A stretch of DNA of 64,000 nt from contig NZ_CAMLDC010000022.1 of the NCBI RefSeq assembly GCF_946478805.1, positions 1-64,000 of the forward strand. The letters are read 5' to 3'. The stretch is from an uncultured Fluviicola sp. (GTDB taxonomy: Bacteria; Bacteroidota; Bacteroidia; Flavobacteriales; Crocinitomicaceae). Below the pieces are notes generated by a model, which was not told where the DNA came from, made no database searches, and saw only the letters and a list, made by a program, of their open reading frames with translations. This document shows, one piece after another, positions 26,265-35,361 of the stretch (within the stretch, counting starts at the first letter, position 1; the number at the start of each line of letters is the position of its first letter). Both the position numbers and the translations under genes were made by a program.

Positions 26265-27335
26265 ATGAATTCATTCAAAATAATCGGCTTAATGTCAGGC
26301 ACTTCACTTGACGGGGTTGATGTAACTTATGCGACATACACGAAGATTTCTGACAAGAATTGGGAGTTTGCCATTCATGCGTCCAACACATTCGAATTCC
26401 CTGAAATACTGCTTTCTAGCCTACACGAAGCAAGTAAATTATCAGGATCCCAATTAGCTACTTTAGATCACGATCTGGGAGAGTTTTTCTCTTCTTCGAT
26501 CAATCAGTTCATAGAGGACAAAGCCATTTCACGAAAGGAAGTGGATGCCATTGCTTCTCACGGTCAAACCATTTTTCATCAACCGTCACGGGGATTTACA
26601 ACCCAGATTGGGAATCCTGCTGTAATTGCTGTAAGAACAGGAATCAGGACCATTGGCGATTTCAGAACGAAAGACGTTCTCTACCACGGACAAGGAGCTC
26701 CTTTGGTTCCGATTGGCGACCAATACCTTTTCGGATCAAAGGCAGACGGATTTATCAATATCGGCGGCTTCGCAAATATCAGCTTTGAAGAAAAAGGAAC
26801 CGTTCGGGCATACGATATCTGCCCCGCAAATCTCCCAATGAACAAACTGGCACGTGCAAAGCACCTGGATTACGACAAAAACGGAAACCTGGCTCGTGCA
26901 GGTGAATTGAACTATTTCCTGCTCGATCTGCTGAATAGTTTGGATTACTACCAGGAGGAAGGTCCTAAATCATTGGGAACGGAGTGGCTGGAACAACATT
27001 TTTACCCCCTGCTCAAATTTGATAAAGACATCGAAAACAACCTGGCGACAGTTGTGGAACATATTGCCATCCAACTAGGTGAAATTTGTACCAAAAAGGA
27101 TCTGAAACGGGTAATGATCACCGGTGGAGGTGCGAAAAACACTTTCTTGGTTGAGCGTTTCAAACGCTATTACACCGGAGAAATCATTTCAGTAGACAGC
27201 GAACTCGTTGATTATAAGGAAGCTTTGATATTCGGCTTACTAGGCGCACTCAATCTAAACGACGAACCCAATTGTCTTTCGAGTGTCACCGGGGCTACGA
27301 AAAATGTAATCGGAGGAGTTCATCATTTACCATAA
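26265..27335 (+). CDS. anmK: Anhydro-N-acetylmuramic acid kinase
   Basis: A 356-residue sugar kinase of the ASKHA fold. It starts IIGLMSGTSLDGVDV, the family signature, and has ASHGQTIFHQP, TIGDFRTKDVLYHGQGAPLVP, INIGGFANIS and MITGGGAKNTFL. It phosphorylates 1,6-anhydro-MurNAc recovered from wall turnover, so the sugar can be reused. Together with murF and murB in this window it belongs to peptidoglycan metabolism. No murQ is nearby. Confidence 0.95.
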   Translation: MNSFKIIGLMSGTSLDGVDVTYATYTKISDKNWEFAIHASNTFEFPEILLSSLHEASKLSGSQLATLDHDLGEFFSSSINQFIEDKAISRKEVDAIASHGQTIFHQPSRGFTTQIGNPAVIAVRTGIRTIGDFRTKDVLYHGQGAPLVPIGDQYLFGSKADGFINIGGFANISFEEKGTVRAYDICPANLPMNKLARAKHLDYDKNGNLARAGELNYFLLDLLNSLDYYQEEGPKSLGTEWLEQHFYPLLKFDKDIENNLATVVEHIAIQLGEICTKKDLKRVMITGGGAKNTFLVERFKRYYTGEIISVDSELVDYKEALIFGLLGALNLNDEPNCLSSVTGATKNVIGGVHHLP

Positions 27336-27403
27336 GATTTCATTTGCATCAAAGATTCCTGTAGAATTCATGCATTTTAGCACGATGAAACAGCAATAAT
27401 TCC

Positions 27404-27411
27404 TACTTTTG
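27404..27411 (+). promoter_or_regulatory. Probable promoter -7 box for the amino-acid dehydrogenase gene
   Basis: TACTTTTG matches TAnnTTTG and lies 37 bases before the ATG, giving a leader of about 30 bases. A -33 TTG at the ideal distance is not clear (TTTTAG is nearest). Confidence 0.45.
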
Positions 27412-27447
27412 CCCTTCATATTTGAATGATTCAACGAATAAGTTAAC

Positions 27448-28677
27448 ATGAAAGATTTACTTCACAAGTTTGAAAATAAGCGCCCGGAAATCGTTTTCGA
27501 GTGGAAAGATGCTGAGACTGAAGCAGAAGGATGGGTAGTTATCAATTCCTTGCGCGGTGGTGCAGCTGGTGGAGGTACCCGTATGCGTGTGGGTCTTGAC
27601 AAACGTGAGGTTGAAAGTCTTGCAAAAACAATGGAGGTGAAATTCACCGTTGCAGGTCCTCCGATCGGTGGAGCTAAATCAGGAATTAACTTTGACCCGA
27701 AAGATCCTCGTAAAGAAGGTGTTTTGAGACGCTGGTATGCAGCTGTCACACCACTTTTAAAGCATTATTATGGAACGGGAGGAGATTTGAATGTGGACGA
27801 AATTCACGAAGTCATTCCAATTACGGAAGACTGTGGAATCTGGCATCCGCAAGAAGGAGTCTTTAACGGACATTTTCAACCGAGAGAAGCTCAGAAAATC
27901 AATCGTATCGGCCAATTGAGACAAGGTGTTCTGAAAGTGATTGAAGATACACAGTATAGCCCTAGTATCCAAAAGAAATATGTTATCGCTGATATGATCA
28001 CCGGATACGGTGTTGCTCAATCTGTTGTGCACTATTATGATATTTGGGGTGGTGATCTGAAAGGAAAGAAAGTCATCGTTCAAGGTTGGGGAAATGTAGC
28101 TTCTGCAGGAGCTTATTATTTGGCTCAATCGGGTGCTAAAATCGTTGGAATTATTGACCGGGTTGGTGGATTGATTAATGAAAACGGATTCTCCCTGGAA
28201 GAAATCAAGGACTTGTTCCTGACCAAAAACGGAAACGAAATCATTCACCCGGATTTGAAATCATTCGATGAGATCAACGCAAAAATCTGGGATATCCAGG
28301 CAGATGTTTTCATTCCATGCGCCGCTTCTCGCCTGATTACCCAAGAGCAAGTTGAACGTATGATTAAATCTGGTGTGCAGGTAATTGCTGCCGGAGCGAA
28401 CGTTCCATTTGCAGACAAGGAAATTTTCTTCGGACCAATAGCTGATTATGCAGATAACCACATGTCAGTTATTCCGGATTTCATTTCCAATTGTGGGATG
28501 GCACGCGTTTTTGCTTATTTGATGAGTAACGACCTGAAAGAATTGACTGATAAAGGAATTTTTGAGGATACAAGCAAGATTATCGGTGATGCTTTGAGAA
28601 AAGCACACGCCAAAAATCCATCTAAAACAGGAATTGCAAAAGCTGCATTCGAAATTGCATTGAACCAGTTGGTCTAA
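27448..28677 (+). CDS. Glu/Leu/Phe/Val family dehydrogenase
   Basis: A 409-residue NAD(P)-linked amino acid dehydrogenase. The substrate domain has RVGLDKREVESLAKTMEVK and GPPIGGAKSGINFDP, with Lys77 matching the catalytic lysine region, and the Rossmann domain has VIVQGWGNVASAGAYYLAQSGAKIVGI. It deaminates glutamate or a branched/aromatic amino acid reversibly; this Bacteroidota branch is distinct from the well studied GdhA, so the substrate is uncertain. It stands alone, 58 bases before nhaA. Confidence 0.88.
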   Translation: MKDLLHKFENKRPEIVFEWKDAETEAEGWVVINSLRGGAAGGGTRMRVGLDKREVESLAKTMEVKFTVAGPPIGGAKSGINFDPKDPRKEGVLRRWYAAVTPLLKHYYGTGGDLNVDEIHEVIPITEDCGIWHPQEGVFNGHFQPREAQKINRIGQLRQGVLKVIEDTQYSPSIQKKYVIADMITGYGVAQSVVHYYDIWGGDLKGKKVIVQGWGNVASAGAYYLAQSGAKIVGIIDRVGGLINENGFSLEEIKDLFLTKNGNEIIHPDLKSFDEINAKIWDIQADVFIPCAASRLITQEQVERMIKSGVQVIAAGANVPFADKEIFFGPIADYADNHMSVIPDFISNCGMARVFAYLMSNDLKELTDKGIFEDTSKIIGDALRKAHAKNPSKTGIAKAAFEIALNQLV

Positions 28678-28682
28678 TAAAA

Positions 28683-28720
28683 TTCAAGGGGATAAAATTT
28701 GAACTTTTGAACCCCTTGAA
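28683..28720. repeat. Inverted repeat with TTGAAC motifs between the dehydrogenase gene and nhaA
   Basis: TTCAAGGGG (28683-28691) and CCCCTTGAA (28712-28720) are exact reverse complements around a loop made of TTTGAACTTTTGAA. TTTGAAC recurs after the right arm. There is no T-run, so this may be a weak terminator or a leader structure of nhaA. Confidence 0.6.
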
Positions 28721-28734
28721 CAATTTGAACTCTG

Positions 28735-29916
28735 ATGGCAAAACGAAAATCGGATAACAGCGTATTTAAGCAGTTTTTTGAAAGCGAGAAATCCAGTGGG
28801 TTGGTGCTGATTGCATTTACTCTCCTGTCTCTTCTGTTGGCCAACTCTTCTATCAAGCATTCTTATACCGAATTCTGGGAAAATTCCATTGGCGGAATGA
28901 AAATCGAACAGTGGGTCAATGATGGCTTAATGGCCGTTTTCTTCCTGTTGGTCGGATTGGAACTGAAACGCGAATTCCTGGTCGGAGAGCTTTCTTCACT
29001 GAAAAAAGCTACACTTCCAATCTTTAGTGCATTGGGTGGAATGCTTGTTCCTGCTGGAATTTTTGCTTTTGTAAACCTGGGAAAAGCAACCGTTTCAGGA
29101 TTCGGGATTCCTATGGCGACAGATATCGCTTTTGCTTTAGGAGCACTTTCGCTATTGGGTAATAAAGTCCCACTTTCAATCAAGGTTTTCCTCACAGCAT
29201 TAGCTGTAATTGATGATCTGGGCGCAATTGTGGTAATCGGCGTATTTTATACCAAAACCATTTTCTGGCTGAATTTCGCGATTGCATTGGCAATTTTCGG
29301 GACACTTCTCATCCTGAACAAACTCAAAGTCACTTCGCTTTTGATTTACATCCCATTGGGAATCTCCATGTGGTATTTCATGCTCCATTCCGGGATCCAC
29401 GCTACGATTACGGGAGTTCTTTTCGCTCTGGCCTTGCCGAGTTTCGGTAGAGGAAACAAAGTATCTCCTTCACATCGACTCCAGCAGCTGCTCCACTACC
29501 CTGTTCCATTCGTCATCTTGCCTCTGTTTGCTTTGGTGAATACAGCTATCGAAATAGGCCCGAAATGGGATACGGCGCTATTCAGCAATTCCAGTTTGGG
29601 GATTATCCTCGGCCTGGTAGTTGGAAAACCAATCGGAATTATGGTTTTTACCTGGATTTCAATCCGGTTCAAACTGGCCGACAAGCCATCAGGAACAACC
29701 TGGAACCAGTTATTTGGTGTCGGGATTTTGGGAGGAATTGGTTTCACGATGTCTATTTTTGTCACAATCCTGGCTTTCACGGACAAAGAAATCATCAACG
29801 ATTCGAAATTCGCCATCCTGATTTCCTCCATGTTGGCAGGTATGATCGGTTATTTATGGCTAAAAGCGAGTTTCAGGAACCGGCCTAAACCAAAGGTAAA
29901 AAAAACTCAAGCCTGA
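28735..29916 (+). CDS. nhaA: Na+/H+ antiporter NhaA
   Basis: A 393-residue inner membrane protein with about 12 hydrophobic helices. Family phrases are VNDGLMAVFFLLVGLELKREFL, GFGIPMATDIAFALGALSLLG and TALAVIDDLGAIVVIGVFY, the last with the paired aspartates that bind sodium and protons. It exports sodium in exchange for protons and helps pH and salt balance. It starts 57 bases after the dehydrogenase gene and may share its transcript. Confidence 0.96.
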   Translation: MAKRKSDNSVFKQFFESEKSSGLVLIAFTLLSLLLANSSIKHSYTEFWENSIGGMKIEQWVNDGLMAVFFLLVGLELKREFLVGELSSLKKATLPIFSALGGMLVPAGIFAFVNLGKATVSGFGIPMATDIAFALGALSLLGNKVPLSIKVFLTALAVIDDLGAIVVIGVFYTKTIFWLNFAIALAIFGTLLILNKLKVTSLLIYIPLGISMWYFMLHSGIHATITGVLFALALPSFGRGNKVSPSHRLQQLLHYPVPFVILPLFALVNTAIEIGPKWDTALFSNSSLGIILGLVVGKPIGIMVFTWISIRFKLADKPSGTTWNQLFGVGILGGIGFTMSIFVTILAFTDKEIINDSKFAILISSMLAGMIGYLWLKASFRNRPKPKVKKTQA

Positions 29917-29944
29917 AGTGAACTGAGAACAAATCACTTCCCTG

Positions 29945-29969
29945 TAACCAAACTCCAGTTTGCTGGTTA
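29945..29969. repeat. Nested palindrome downstream of nhaA
   Basis: TAACCA (29945-29950) and TGGTTA (29964-29969) enclose AACT-cc-AGTT (29951-29960). The 169-base gap between nhaA and exbB otherwise holds a TATTTTTG -7 box (30067-30074) for the exb operon. Confidence 0.4.
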
Positions 29970-30106
29970 TTAAGATATACACGCGAATCGCAAAAATCCA
30001 ATCCCTATAAACAAAATGCTGTGAATATCTCTTTACTGAAAAGGGAAATCATCTTGTATTGGGACGTATTTTTGGAAATTGATTCATGTATTCATTTATA
30101 AACCAG

Positions 30107-30844
30107 ATGAGAAAAGCAGCAATATTTACACTATTATTTTTGGCAACTCCATTATTGAGTCTAGCGGAAATAGTTAGAGATACCATCCCGGAAGCTGAAA
30201 AAGCAGCGAAAGCAGGTGAAAAGATCACGGCATTGGAATTCGTAATGAAAGGTGGGGTTTTTATCATCCCGATCATCATCTTGTTGTTCTACACCTTGTA
30301 TGTTGTGATTGAGCGTTACCGCTATATCCGTCGCATGTCGGTATATAATTCGAATTTATTGAACGACATCCGGATGAACCTGGAAAAAGGGAATATTCAA
30401 GATGCATTGAACCAGGTTCAACGCGATCAAAGTGCTTACGGTTCCGTAGTTGCTGAAGGAATCCAGACTATCGGACGACCCGTTTCTGAAATCGAATCCA
30501 ATATGGAAAAAGTTGCCAATATTGAAATCGGTAAAATGGAAAAAGGAATGGGAATCCTTGGATTGATTGCCGGTATTGCCCCAACCTTCGGATTTATCGG
30601 TACGATTGCCGGGGTAATCAAGATCTTCTACAATATCTCGATTTCTGAAAACGTAAGTATCGGGAATATCTCAGGAGGTCTGTACGAAAAGATGATCAGT
30701 TCCGGAGCCGGTTTGGTCGTAGGTATTATCGCTTATTCTTCCTATCACATCCTGAATGCGATGATCGATAGCTACACCTTGAAAATTCAGTCAACGAACT
30801 TAGGATTTATCAATATCATTCAACGTCCCGGAAAATGGCAATAA
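30107..30844 (+). CDS. exbB: MotA/TolQ/ExbB proton channel family protein
   Basis: About 245 residues from the ATG at 30107 (MRKAAIFTLLFLATPLLSLAE); an upstream ATG at 30086 adds seven residues and lies only 11 bases after the -7 box. Like many Bacteroidota ExbB proteins it has an N-terminal signal-like helix, then a helix at about 48-68 (GVFIIPIIILLFYTLYVVIERYR), and the paired channel helices GLIAGIAPTFGFIGTIAGVIKIF and AGLVVGIIAYSSYHILN. It forms the proton channel that powers TonB. The exbD gene overlaps its end by 10 bases. Confidence 0.92.
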   Translation: MRKAAIFTLLFLATPLLSLAEIVRDTIPEAEKAAKAGEKITALEFVMKGGVFIIPIIILLFYTLYVVIERYRYIRRMSVYNSNLLNDIRMNLEKGNIQDALNQVQRDQSAYGSVVAEGIQTIGRPVSEIESNMEKVANIEIGKMEKGMGILGLIAGIAPTFGFIGTIAGVIKIFYNISISENVSIGNISGGLYEKMISSGAGLVVGIIAYSSYHILNAMIDSYTLKIQSTNLGFINIIQRPGKWQ

Positions 30845-31230
30845 TTCGTAAAAAACGCTTTCATGCCGGGGTAGAATCCTCGTCCATGAGTGATATCATG
30901 TTCTTCTTGCTTTTGTTCTTTTTGATTATCTCGACATTGGCAAACCCGAACGTGATTACGGTTCCGCTTCCTGATGCAAAGGATACCGGAAAAACAACTA
31001 CACAACACCTGACTTTAACCGTAACCAGTGAGAAAAAATATTATCTGGACAAGGAAGAAGTGACTCCTGAAAACCTGGAAGTCCGCTTATTACAGGAAAC
31101 AAAATTGCGAAAAGATGAAACCGTAGTGCTTCGTCCTGCGTATGACCTGGATGTACAGGAATTGATAGACTTATTGCAACTTGGACTGAAACATCAATTG
31201 AAGTTTGTAATTGCTACCAAGGCCGGATAA
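30835..31230 (+). CDS. exbD: ExbD/TolR family biopolymer transport protein
   Basis: A 131-residue protein with a short cytoplasmic head, one helix (MSDIMFFLLLFFLIISTLA) containing the aspartate that carries protons in the family, and a periplasmic ExbD domain ending FVIATKAG. It works in the ExbB pentamer. Translation is probably coupled to exbB through the 10-base overlap. Confidence 0.93.
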   Translation: MAIIRKKRFHAGVESSSMSDIMFFLLLFFLIISTLANPNVITVPLPDAKDTGKTTTQHLTLTVTSEKKYYLDKEEVTPENLEVRLLQETKLRKDETVVLRPAYDLDVQELIDLLQLGLKHQLKFVIATKAG

Positions 31231-31279
31231 GAACTGTAGTTGATTACAATCACCGCGGTTTCATTTAAAATCAAGAAAT

Positions 31280-32026
31280 ATGTCTATTCGTGTTGAAACG
31301 GAACAAACTTACGGGTTCAGAGATCGTAAAATAGCCGGGATAATCGCATTCACGGCTTTTGTGTTGTTAGCCGCCCTGCTTGGTTTTATCGGATACCATA
31401 TTTCTAATCCCCCGTTGCCAAAACAGTTAGCCTCTGAGGAAATGACACTTATTCCTCTTGATGCCCAGATTTTGGAACAAGGCCGTAAAGATGGTGGATC
31501 GGGAACTCCTGCCAAAGCAGAAAAATCAAGAATGACACCACAACAAATGGATCAGATCCTAACGCAACAGAACAGTACTTCACATGCGAAATCAGGGAAT
31601 TCCAATATCACGAACACACACACACCGAACAATAATCCTTCAAATGCGAAATATGTGAGTGACAATCCATTTGCAACCGGTGGAATCAATGAAGGTAAAT
31701 ACGGAGGAGAGAATAATACAGTAATGCACGATAATCAAGACAGTGATTCCAAATTGACAGAAAAGGTAAATCGTTTCTTGATCAAAACCCCGAATACGAC
31801 GAATATCAAATCAGACGAAAACTGCAAAATTGTCTTAGCTGTTTTGGTAGATCCGAATGGAACTATTATTGGAAGTCCGGCTATGGTAAAGGGCAGCTCT
31901 ACGACCAACAATATGGCCTTGGTCAACCAGGTAATCGGCACAGTAAAGAATCAAGCGAAATTTAATAAAGTGGATGCAACAAAGAATACGAAGGAGACAA
32001 TAGCCATTCGTATTATCGCAAACTAA
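31280..32026 (+). CDS. TonB-like periplasm-spanning protein, paralogue 1
   Basis: A 248-residue protein: 20-residue cytoplasmic head, one membrane helix (about 21-41, IIAFTAFVLLAALLGFIGY), a proline/asparagine/glycine-rich linker, and a C-terminal domain of about 85 residues (LIKTPNTTNIKSDENCKIVLAVLVDPNGTIIG...TIAIRIIAN). Topology and operon place match an energy transducer that reaches towards outer membrane receptors, but the C-terminal domain is not a classical TonB domain. It is clearly the sister of the next gene: both have the YxxxDRKxAGIIAxxAFVLL head and the TTNIKSDENCKI block. Confidence 0.72.
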   Translation: MSIRVETEQTYGFRDRKIAGIIAFTAFVLLAALLGFIGYHISNPPLPKQLASEEMTLIPLDAQILEQGRKDGGSGTPAKAEKSRMTPQQMDQILTQQNSTSHAKSGNSNITNTHTPNNNPSNAKYVSDNPFATGGINEGKYGGENNTVMHDNQDSDSKLTEKVNRFLIKTPNTTNIKSDENCKIVLAVLVDPNGTIIGSPAMVKGSSTTNNMALVNQVIGTVKNQAKFNKVDATKNTKETIAIRIIAN

Positions 32027-32109
32027 TTTGCTAAAAGACATTAAAAAAATGAACTATTTCGTCCTTCAGTGGTAAATTAAGGAATAGGAAAAACATAAAA
32101 CGAATACAC

Positions 32110-32883
32110 ATGGAAGAATTTGGTTTAGAAACAGAAAAAGCTTACGAAATAAAAGATCGTAAAGTTGCCGGAATCATCGCCCTATCCGCGTTTGTATTGC
32201 TACTGGCTATTCTGCATTTCCTAGGATACCGCATTCCTACTCCTCCACTTCCTGAACAATTGCTGTACAAGGACATGGAAATGGAACTCATCCCTCTGGA
32301 ATTGCAAGACTTACCAACAGGCACCGGTGGTGGTGGATCCGGAACTCCTGCAAAAGTGGAGCAAACAGACAAAACGCCGCCTCAAAGAGAGCAAATACTG
32401 ACAGACAAAAGCAGTGCTACACATGTGAAAGAGGGAGGCTCAAGATTCAATAATACAGACAACCCCAACAACAATCCTCCAAGCGGGCAACATGTTAGTG
32501 ACAATCCATTCGGAACAGGCGGAAGCGGCGGTGGAAGCGGTTCAGGAAACGGACAAGGAATTGGAAACGACGATGGAAACGGAACCGGACCAGGAGCTGG
32601 CGGTGACGGATCAGGTGGAAACGTAAGACGCTACCTGGTTGAAGAACCCAATACGACCAATATCAAATCCGATGAGAATTGTAAGATTATCTTGTCTGTT
32701 CTGGTGGATCCGAACGGAAACATCATTGGAAAGCCAACCTTCGTGAAAAGCAGCTCCACTACAAATGATATGGTTTTGATAAACCAGGTTGTGAACGCTG
32801 TTAAGAATCAGGCCCGGTTCAATAAAATCACCGGTTCGAAGAATATGAAACAAGCGATTACCATTCGCATTGTTGCAAACTAG
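32110..32883 (+). CDS. TonB-like periplasm-spanning protein, paralogue 2
   Basis: A 257-residue tandem paralogue of the preceding gene with the same order: head, helix (about 19-39), linker, and a C-terminal domain (EPNTTNIKSDENCKIILSV ... AITIRIVAN). The linker differs: it is very rich in glycine (GTGGSGGGSGSGNGQGIGN region), while paralogue 1 has an Asn/Thr-rich linker. The head residues that would contact ExbB/ExbD and the last domain are the best kept parts. The gap between the two is 83 bases. Confidence 0.72.
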   Translation: MEEFGLETEKAYEIKDRKVAGIIALSAFVLLLAILHFLGYRIPTPPLPEQLLYKDMEMELIPLELQDLPTGTGGGGSGTPAKVEQTDKTPPQREQILTDKSSATHVKEGGSRFNNTDNPNNNPPSGQHVSDNPFGTGGSGGGSGSGNGQGIGNDDGNGTGPGAGGDGSGGNVRRYLVEEPNTTNIKSDENCKIILSVLVDPNGNIIGKPTFVKSSSTTNDMVLINQVVNAVKNQARFNKITGSKNMKQAITIRIVAN

Positions 32884-32959
32884 TTTTCGTTAAAAGTCGT
32901 TTAAAAAGAGAATTTCTTCATTTTTACTTGTAGATTTAAACTGGTTTACAAAGAGGTTT

Positions 32960-33907
32960 ATGTTATTCGTATATATTCTATTTATACTCATTATTATTTT
33001 TTCACTCTACCAATATGTAGATAATAGCGAGTGGGAGGAATTTCACGCGAAAAATTTCAAAACAATTTTCGAGCATCGGAATAAACGGTATGGAGCTTAC
33101 CAGATCAGAAGCAAGCAACCTACTATCATGATGTATGTTCTCCTTGGAGTGGTTTTGTTGGGAGTGATTGCGGTATATGCCAAAACGATAGTAGACAATT
33201 ATGAGGGTCTGAATGCCATGACCTTCAGCGATGTTTCAGACACGACCCAGTTTACGCTAAATAACCAGAACGTAGAAGAAACTCCTCCATCCCAATTCAA
33301 TTACCAGGGAGAAAATGGAGATGGGCTTCCCGAAGCAAAGGACGGGGGTGAAAAAGCGGAAGATAATCCCGAAACGGATCAGGCTTCCCAGGAACAACCG
33401 CGACCAAAACCTGAAAAAACAAAACCCAGATCTCCGGAAGAATCCATCCAGGATTTTGAGAAACAGCAATTCGAAATGACCGGTGGTGCCGCTGAAAGGG
33501 AAAAGATCCAAAAGGATATGGAACAACGCAAGAAAGAGCGTGAAGAAAAGAAAAGACAACAACAGAAACAGGAAGGTGGAAACGGTGGGAATATCGGTAC
33601 AAATAGCGGTGTCCAGGGAAAAACACTTGCCGAATGGAATATGAACGGGCGAAAACCTCACCAGAACAATCCGGATTACATTAAAATTCCGGGTTACATG
33701 TGTGGAAAAGGGGTCAATGAGAAAATCGTGGTAAAAGTGAAAGTGAATTCCAATGGCGATGTGTATTGGGCACAATCACAAGCACCGGAAGGAGCAAATC
33801 CATGTTGTGTCGAACAGGCGATGAATTACGCGAAGAAATCACGCTTCGAATACGCGGCTACTCCAATCCAGGAAGGAACCATCACTTATTATTTCAAGGC
33901 ACAGTAA
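32960..33907 (+). CDS. tonB: TonB-family energy transducer
   Basis: A 315-residue protein with a hydrophobic N-terminal helix (residues 1-20), the Bacteroidota TonB signature FEHRNKRYGAYQIRSKQP, a second helix (about 54-74), a long charged Pro/Glu/Lys/Gln linker with a coiled-coil-like stretch (REKIQKDMEQRKKEREEKKR region), and a C-terminal domain ending ITYYFKAQ. The C-terminal part has an unusual pair of cysteines (GANPCCVEQAM) and another in GYMCGKG. It is the most TonB-like of the three genes behind exbBD. folC follows after 4 bases. Confidence 0.82.
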   Translation: MLFVYILFILIIIFSLYQYVDNSEWEEFHAKNFKTIFEHRNKRYGAYQIRSKQPTIMMYVLLGVVLLGVIAVYAKTIVDNYEGLNAMTFSDVSDTTQFTLNNQNVEETPPSQFNYQGENGDGLPEAKDGGEKAEDNPETDQASQEQPRPKPEKTKPRSPEESIQDFEKQQFEMTGGAAEREKIQKDMEQRKKEREEKKRQQQKQEGGNGGNIGTNSGVQGKTLAEWNMNGRKPHQNNPDYIKIPGYMCGKGVNEKIVVKVKVNSNGDVYWAQSQAPEGANPCCVEQAMNYAKKSRFEYAATPIQEGTITYYFKAQ

Positions 33908-33911
33908 TCAC

Positions 33912-35156
33912 ATGAATTATCCCGAAACCATCGATTGGTTGTTTCAACAATTTCCAGCTTACCATAACTTAGGTGCGCAAGCTTATAATCCGGGACTGAA
34001 AAACATCGAAGAACTGAGTGCCTTTTTCCATAATCCGGAAAAGGAATTGCGCTTCATTCATGTGGGAGGAACCAACGGAAAAGGTTCGGTTTCGAACATG
34101 TTGGCCTCTATTCTCACTGAAAGTGGCGAGAAGGTCGGATTGTTCACTTCCCCTCACCTATTCGACTTCACAGAACGGATTCGCATCAATGGTGCTACAA
34201 TCGACGAGCAATTTGTAATTGAATTTTGCGAAAAAGTGAGGAATCACTCCTGGAATATTGAACCTTCCTTCTTTGAAATTACCTGGATGATGGCCATTCA
34301 ATACTTCAATCAGCATCATTGCTCTATCGTCGTGGCCGAAGTTGGTTTGGGAGGTCGATTGGATGCAACGAATATCATCCGTCCCATTATTTCCGTCATC
34401 ACCAACATCGGGTTGGACCACGTGAATATTTTGGGTGATACCCGTGCGAAAATCGCCTTTGAAAAAGCAGGGATTATTAAACGACATATTCCAGTTGTAA
34501 TCGGAGAGGTCGATCCGGAAACTTTTCCGGTTTTCGAAAGCGTTTCCAAGGAAATGGAAGCCGAAATCATCGTCCCAAAAAATGTGGAATCCTTGCCAAA
34601 AGGAATTATCGGTTACCAGGTCGGGAATTACCGTATCGTTTCCGCAGTGTGTGATTACCTGGAAGGACAGCACTTTTCATGTGATCAAGCAACTCGCGAA
34701 CGGGGAATCCGAAACCTGAAAAAAAATACCGGGTTCTTTGGCAGGATGGAGGTCATTTCACAAAAACCATTAACAATCGTGGATTGCGCGCACAATGCGG
34801 AAGGAATCCATGCCTTGTTTGATTCTATCAAAAATCTGAACCAAGGAACGCTTCATTGTATCTATGGAACCAGTTCGGATAAGGATCTGGATGCTATTCT
34901 GGATGAATTTCCAGCAGATGCCCATTTTTATTTCACCACTTTTGCCAATCCGAGAAGCGCCAATTTGGACGATTTAATGGAAAAAACAGGTTTACGGGTA
35001 GAAAAAAAACAATTTTTTAATTCTCCGGTAAAAGCATTATCAAAAGCGCAAGAATCTGCAAACAAAGCCGATACGATTTTAATTTTCGGCTCGTTCTTTT
35101 TGGTTCATGATTTTTTTGAAGTTTTTTTCAAAAATTCACTTGCAGAAAAGAAATAA
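33912..35156 (+). CDS. folC: Folylpolyglutamate synthase / dihydrofolate synthase
   Basis: A 414-residue Mur-ligase relative. The ATP loop is GGTNGKGSVSNML; further motifs are TSPHLFDFTERIRING, EVGLGGRLDATNII and, in the C-terminal domain, TIVDCAHNAEGI. It adds glutamate to dihydropteroate and folates. It closes the exbB-exbD-tonB transcription unit, an arrangement common in Flavobacteriales, although the functions are unrelated. A promoter for the tRNA overlaps its last codons. Confidence 0.95.
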   Translation: MNYPETIDWLFQQFPAYHNLGAQAYNPGLKNIEELSAFFHNPEKELRFIHVGGTNGKGSVSNMLASILTESGEKVGLFTSPHLFDFTERIRINGATIDEQFVIEFCEKVRNHSWNIEPSFFEITWMMAIQYFNQHHCSIVVAEVGLGGRLDATNIIRPIISVITNIGLDHVNILGDTRAKIAFEKAGIIKRHIPVVIGEVDPETFPVFESVSKEMEAEIIVPKNVESLPKGIIGYQVGNYRIVSAVCDYLEGQHFSCDQATRERGIRNLKKNTGFFGRMEVISQKPLTIVDCAHNAEGIHALFDSIKNLNQGTLHCIYGTSSDKDLDAILDEFPADAHFYFTTFANPRSANLDDLMEKTGLRVEKKQFFNSPVKALSKAQESANKADTILIFGSFFLVHDFFEVFFKNSLAEKK

Positions 35157-35169
35157 TGCCTTATATTTG
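35140..35169 (+). promoter_or_regulatory. tRNA-Val promoter
   Basis: TTG (35140-35142), a 19-base spacer and TATATTTG (35162-35169): a full match to the Bacteroidota vegetative promoter. The predicted start is about 45 bases before the mature tRNA. The -33 element lies inside the folC coding end. Confidence 0.75.
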
Positions 35170-35218
35170 CACTCGCGTTTGAGTTACAACGGTAGCTCGC
35201 TAAACGAAAATAAAATAC

Positions 35219-35296
<78 letters not shown>

Positions 35297-35308
35297 CCAC
35301 GAAAGTAG

Positions 35309-35340
35309 AAAAAGGCCTTGCAGATTTGTGAGGCTTTTTT
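35309..35340 (+). terminator. Terminator just after tRNA-Val
   Basis: AAAAAGGCCT (35309-35318) pairs with AGGCTTTTTT (35331-35340), one G bulged, ending in six T. It would stop the tRNA transcript before the GIY-YIG gene, so that gene needs its own start signal. Confidence 0.8.
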
Positions 35341-35361
35341 ATTTGTAGAAATCCACTATTC

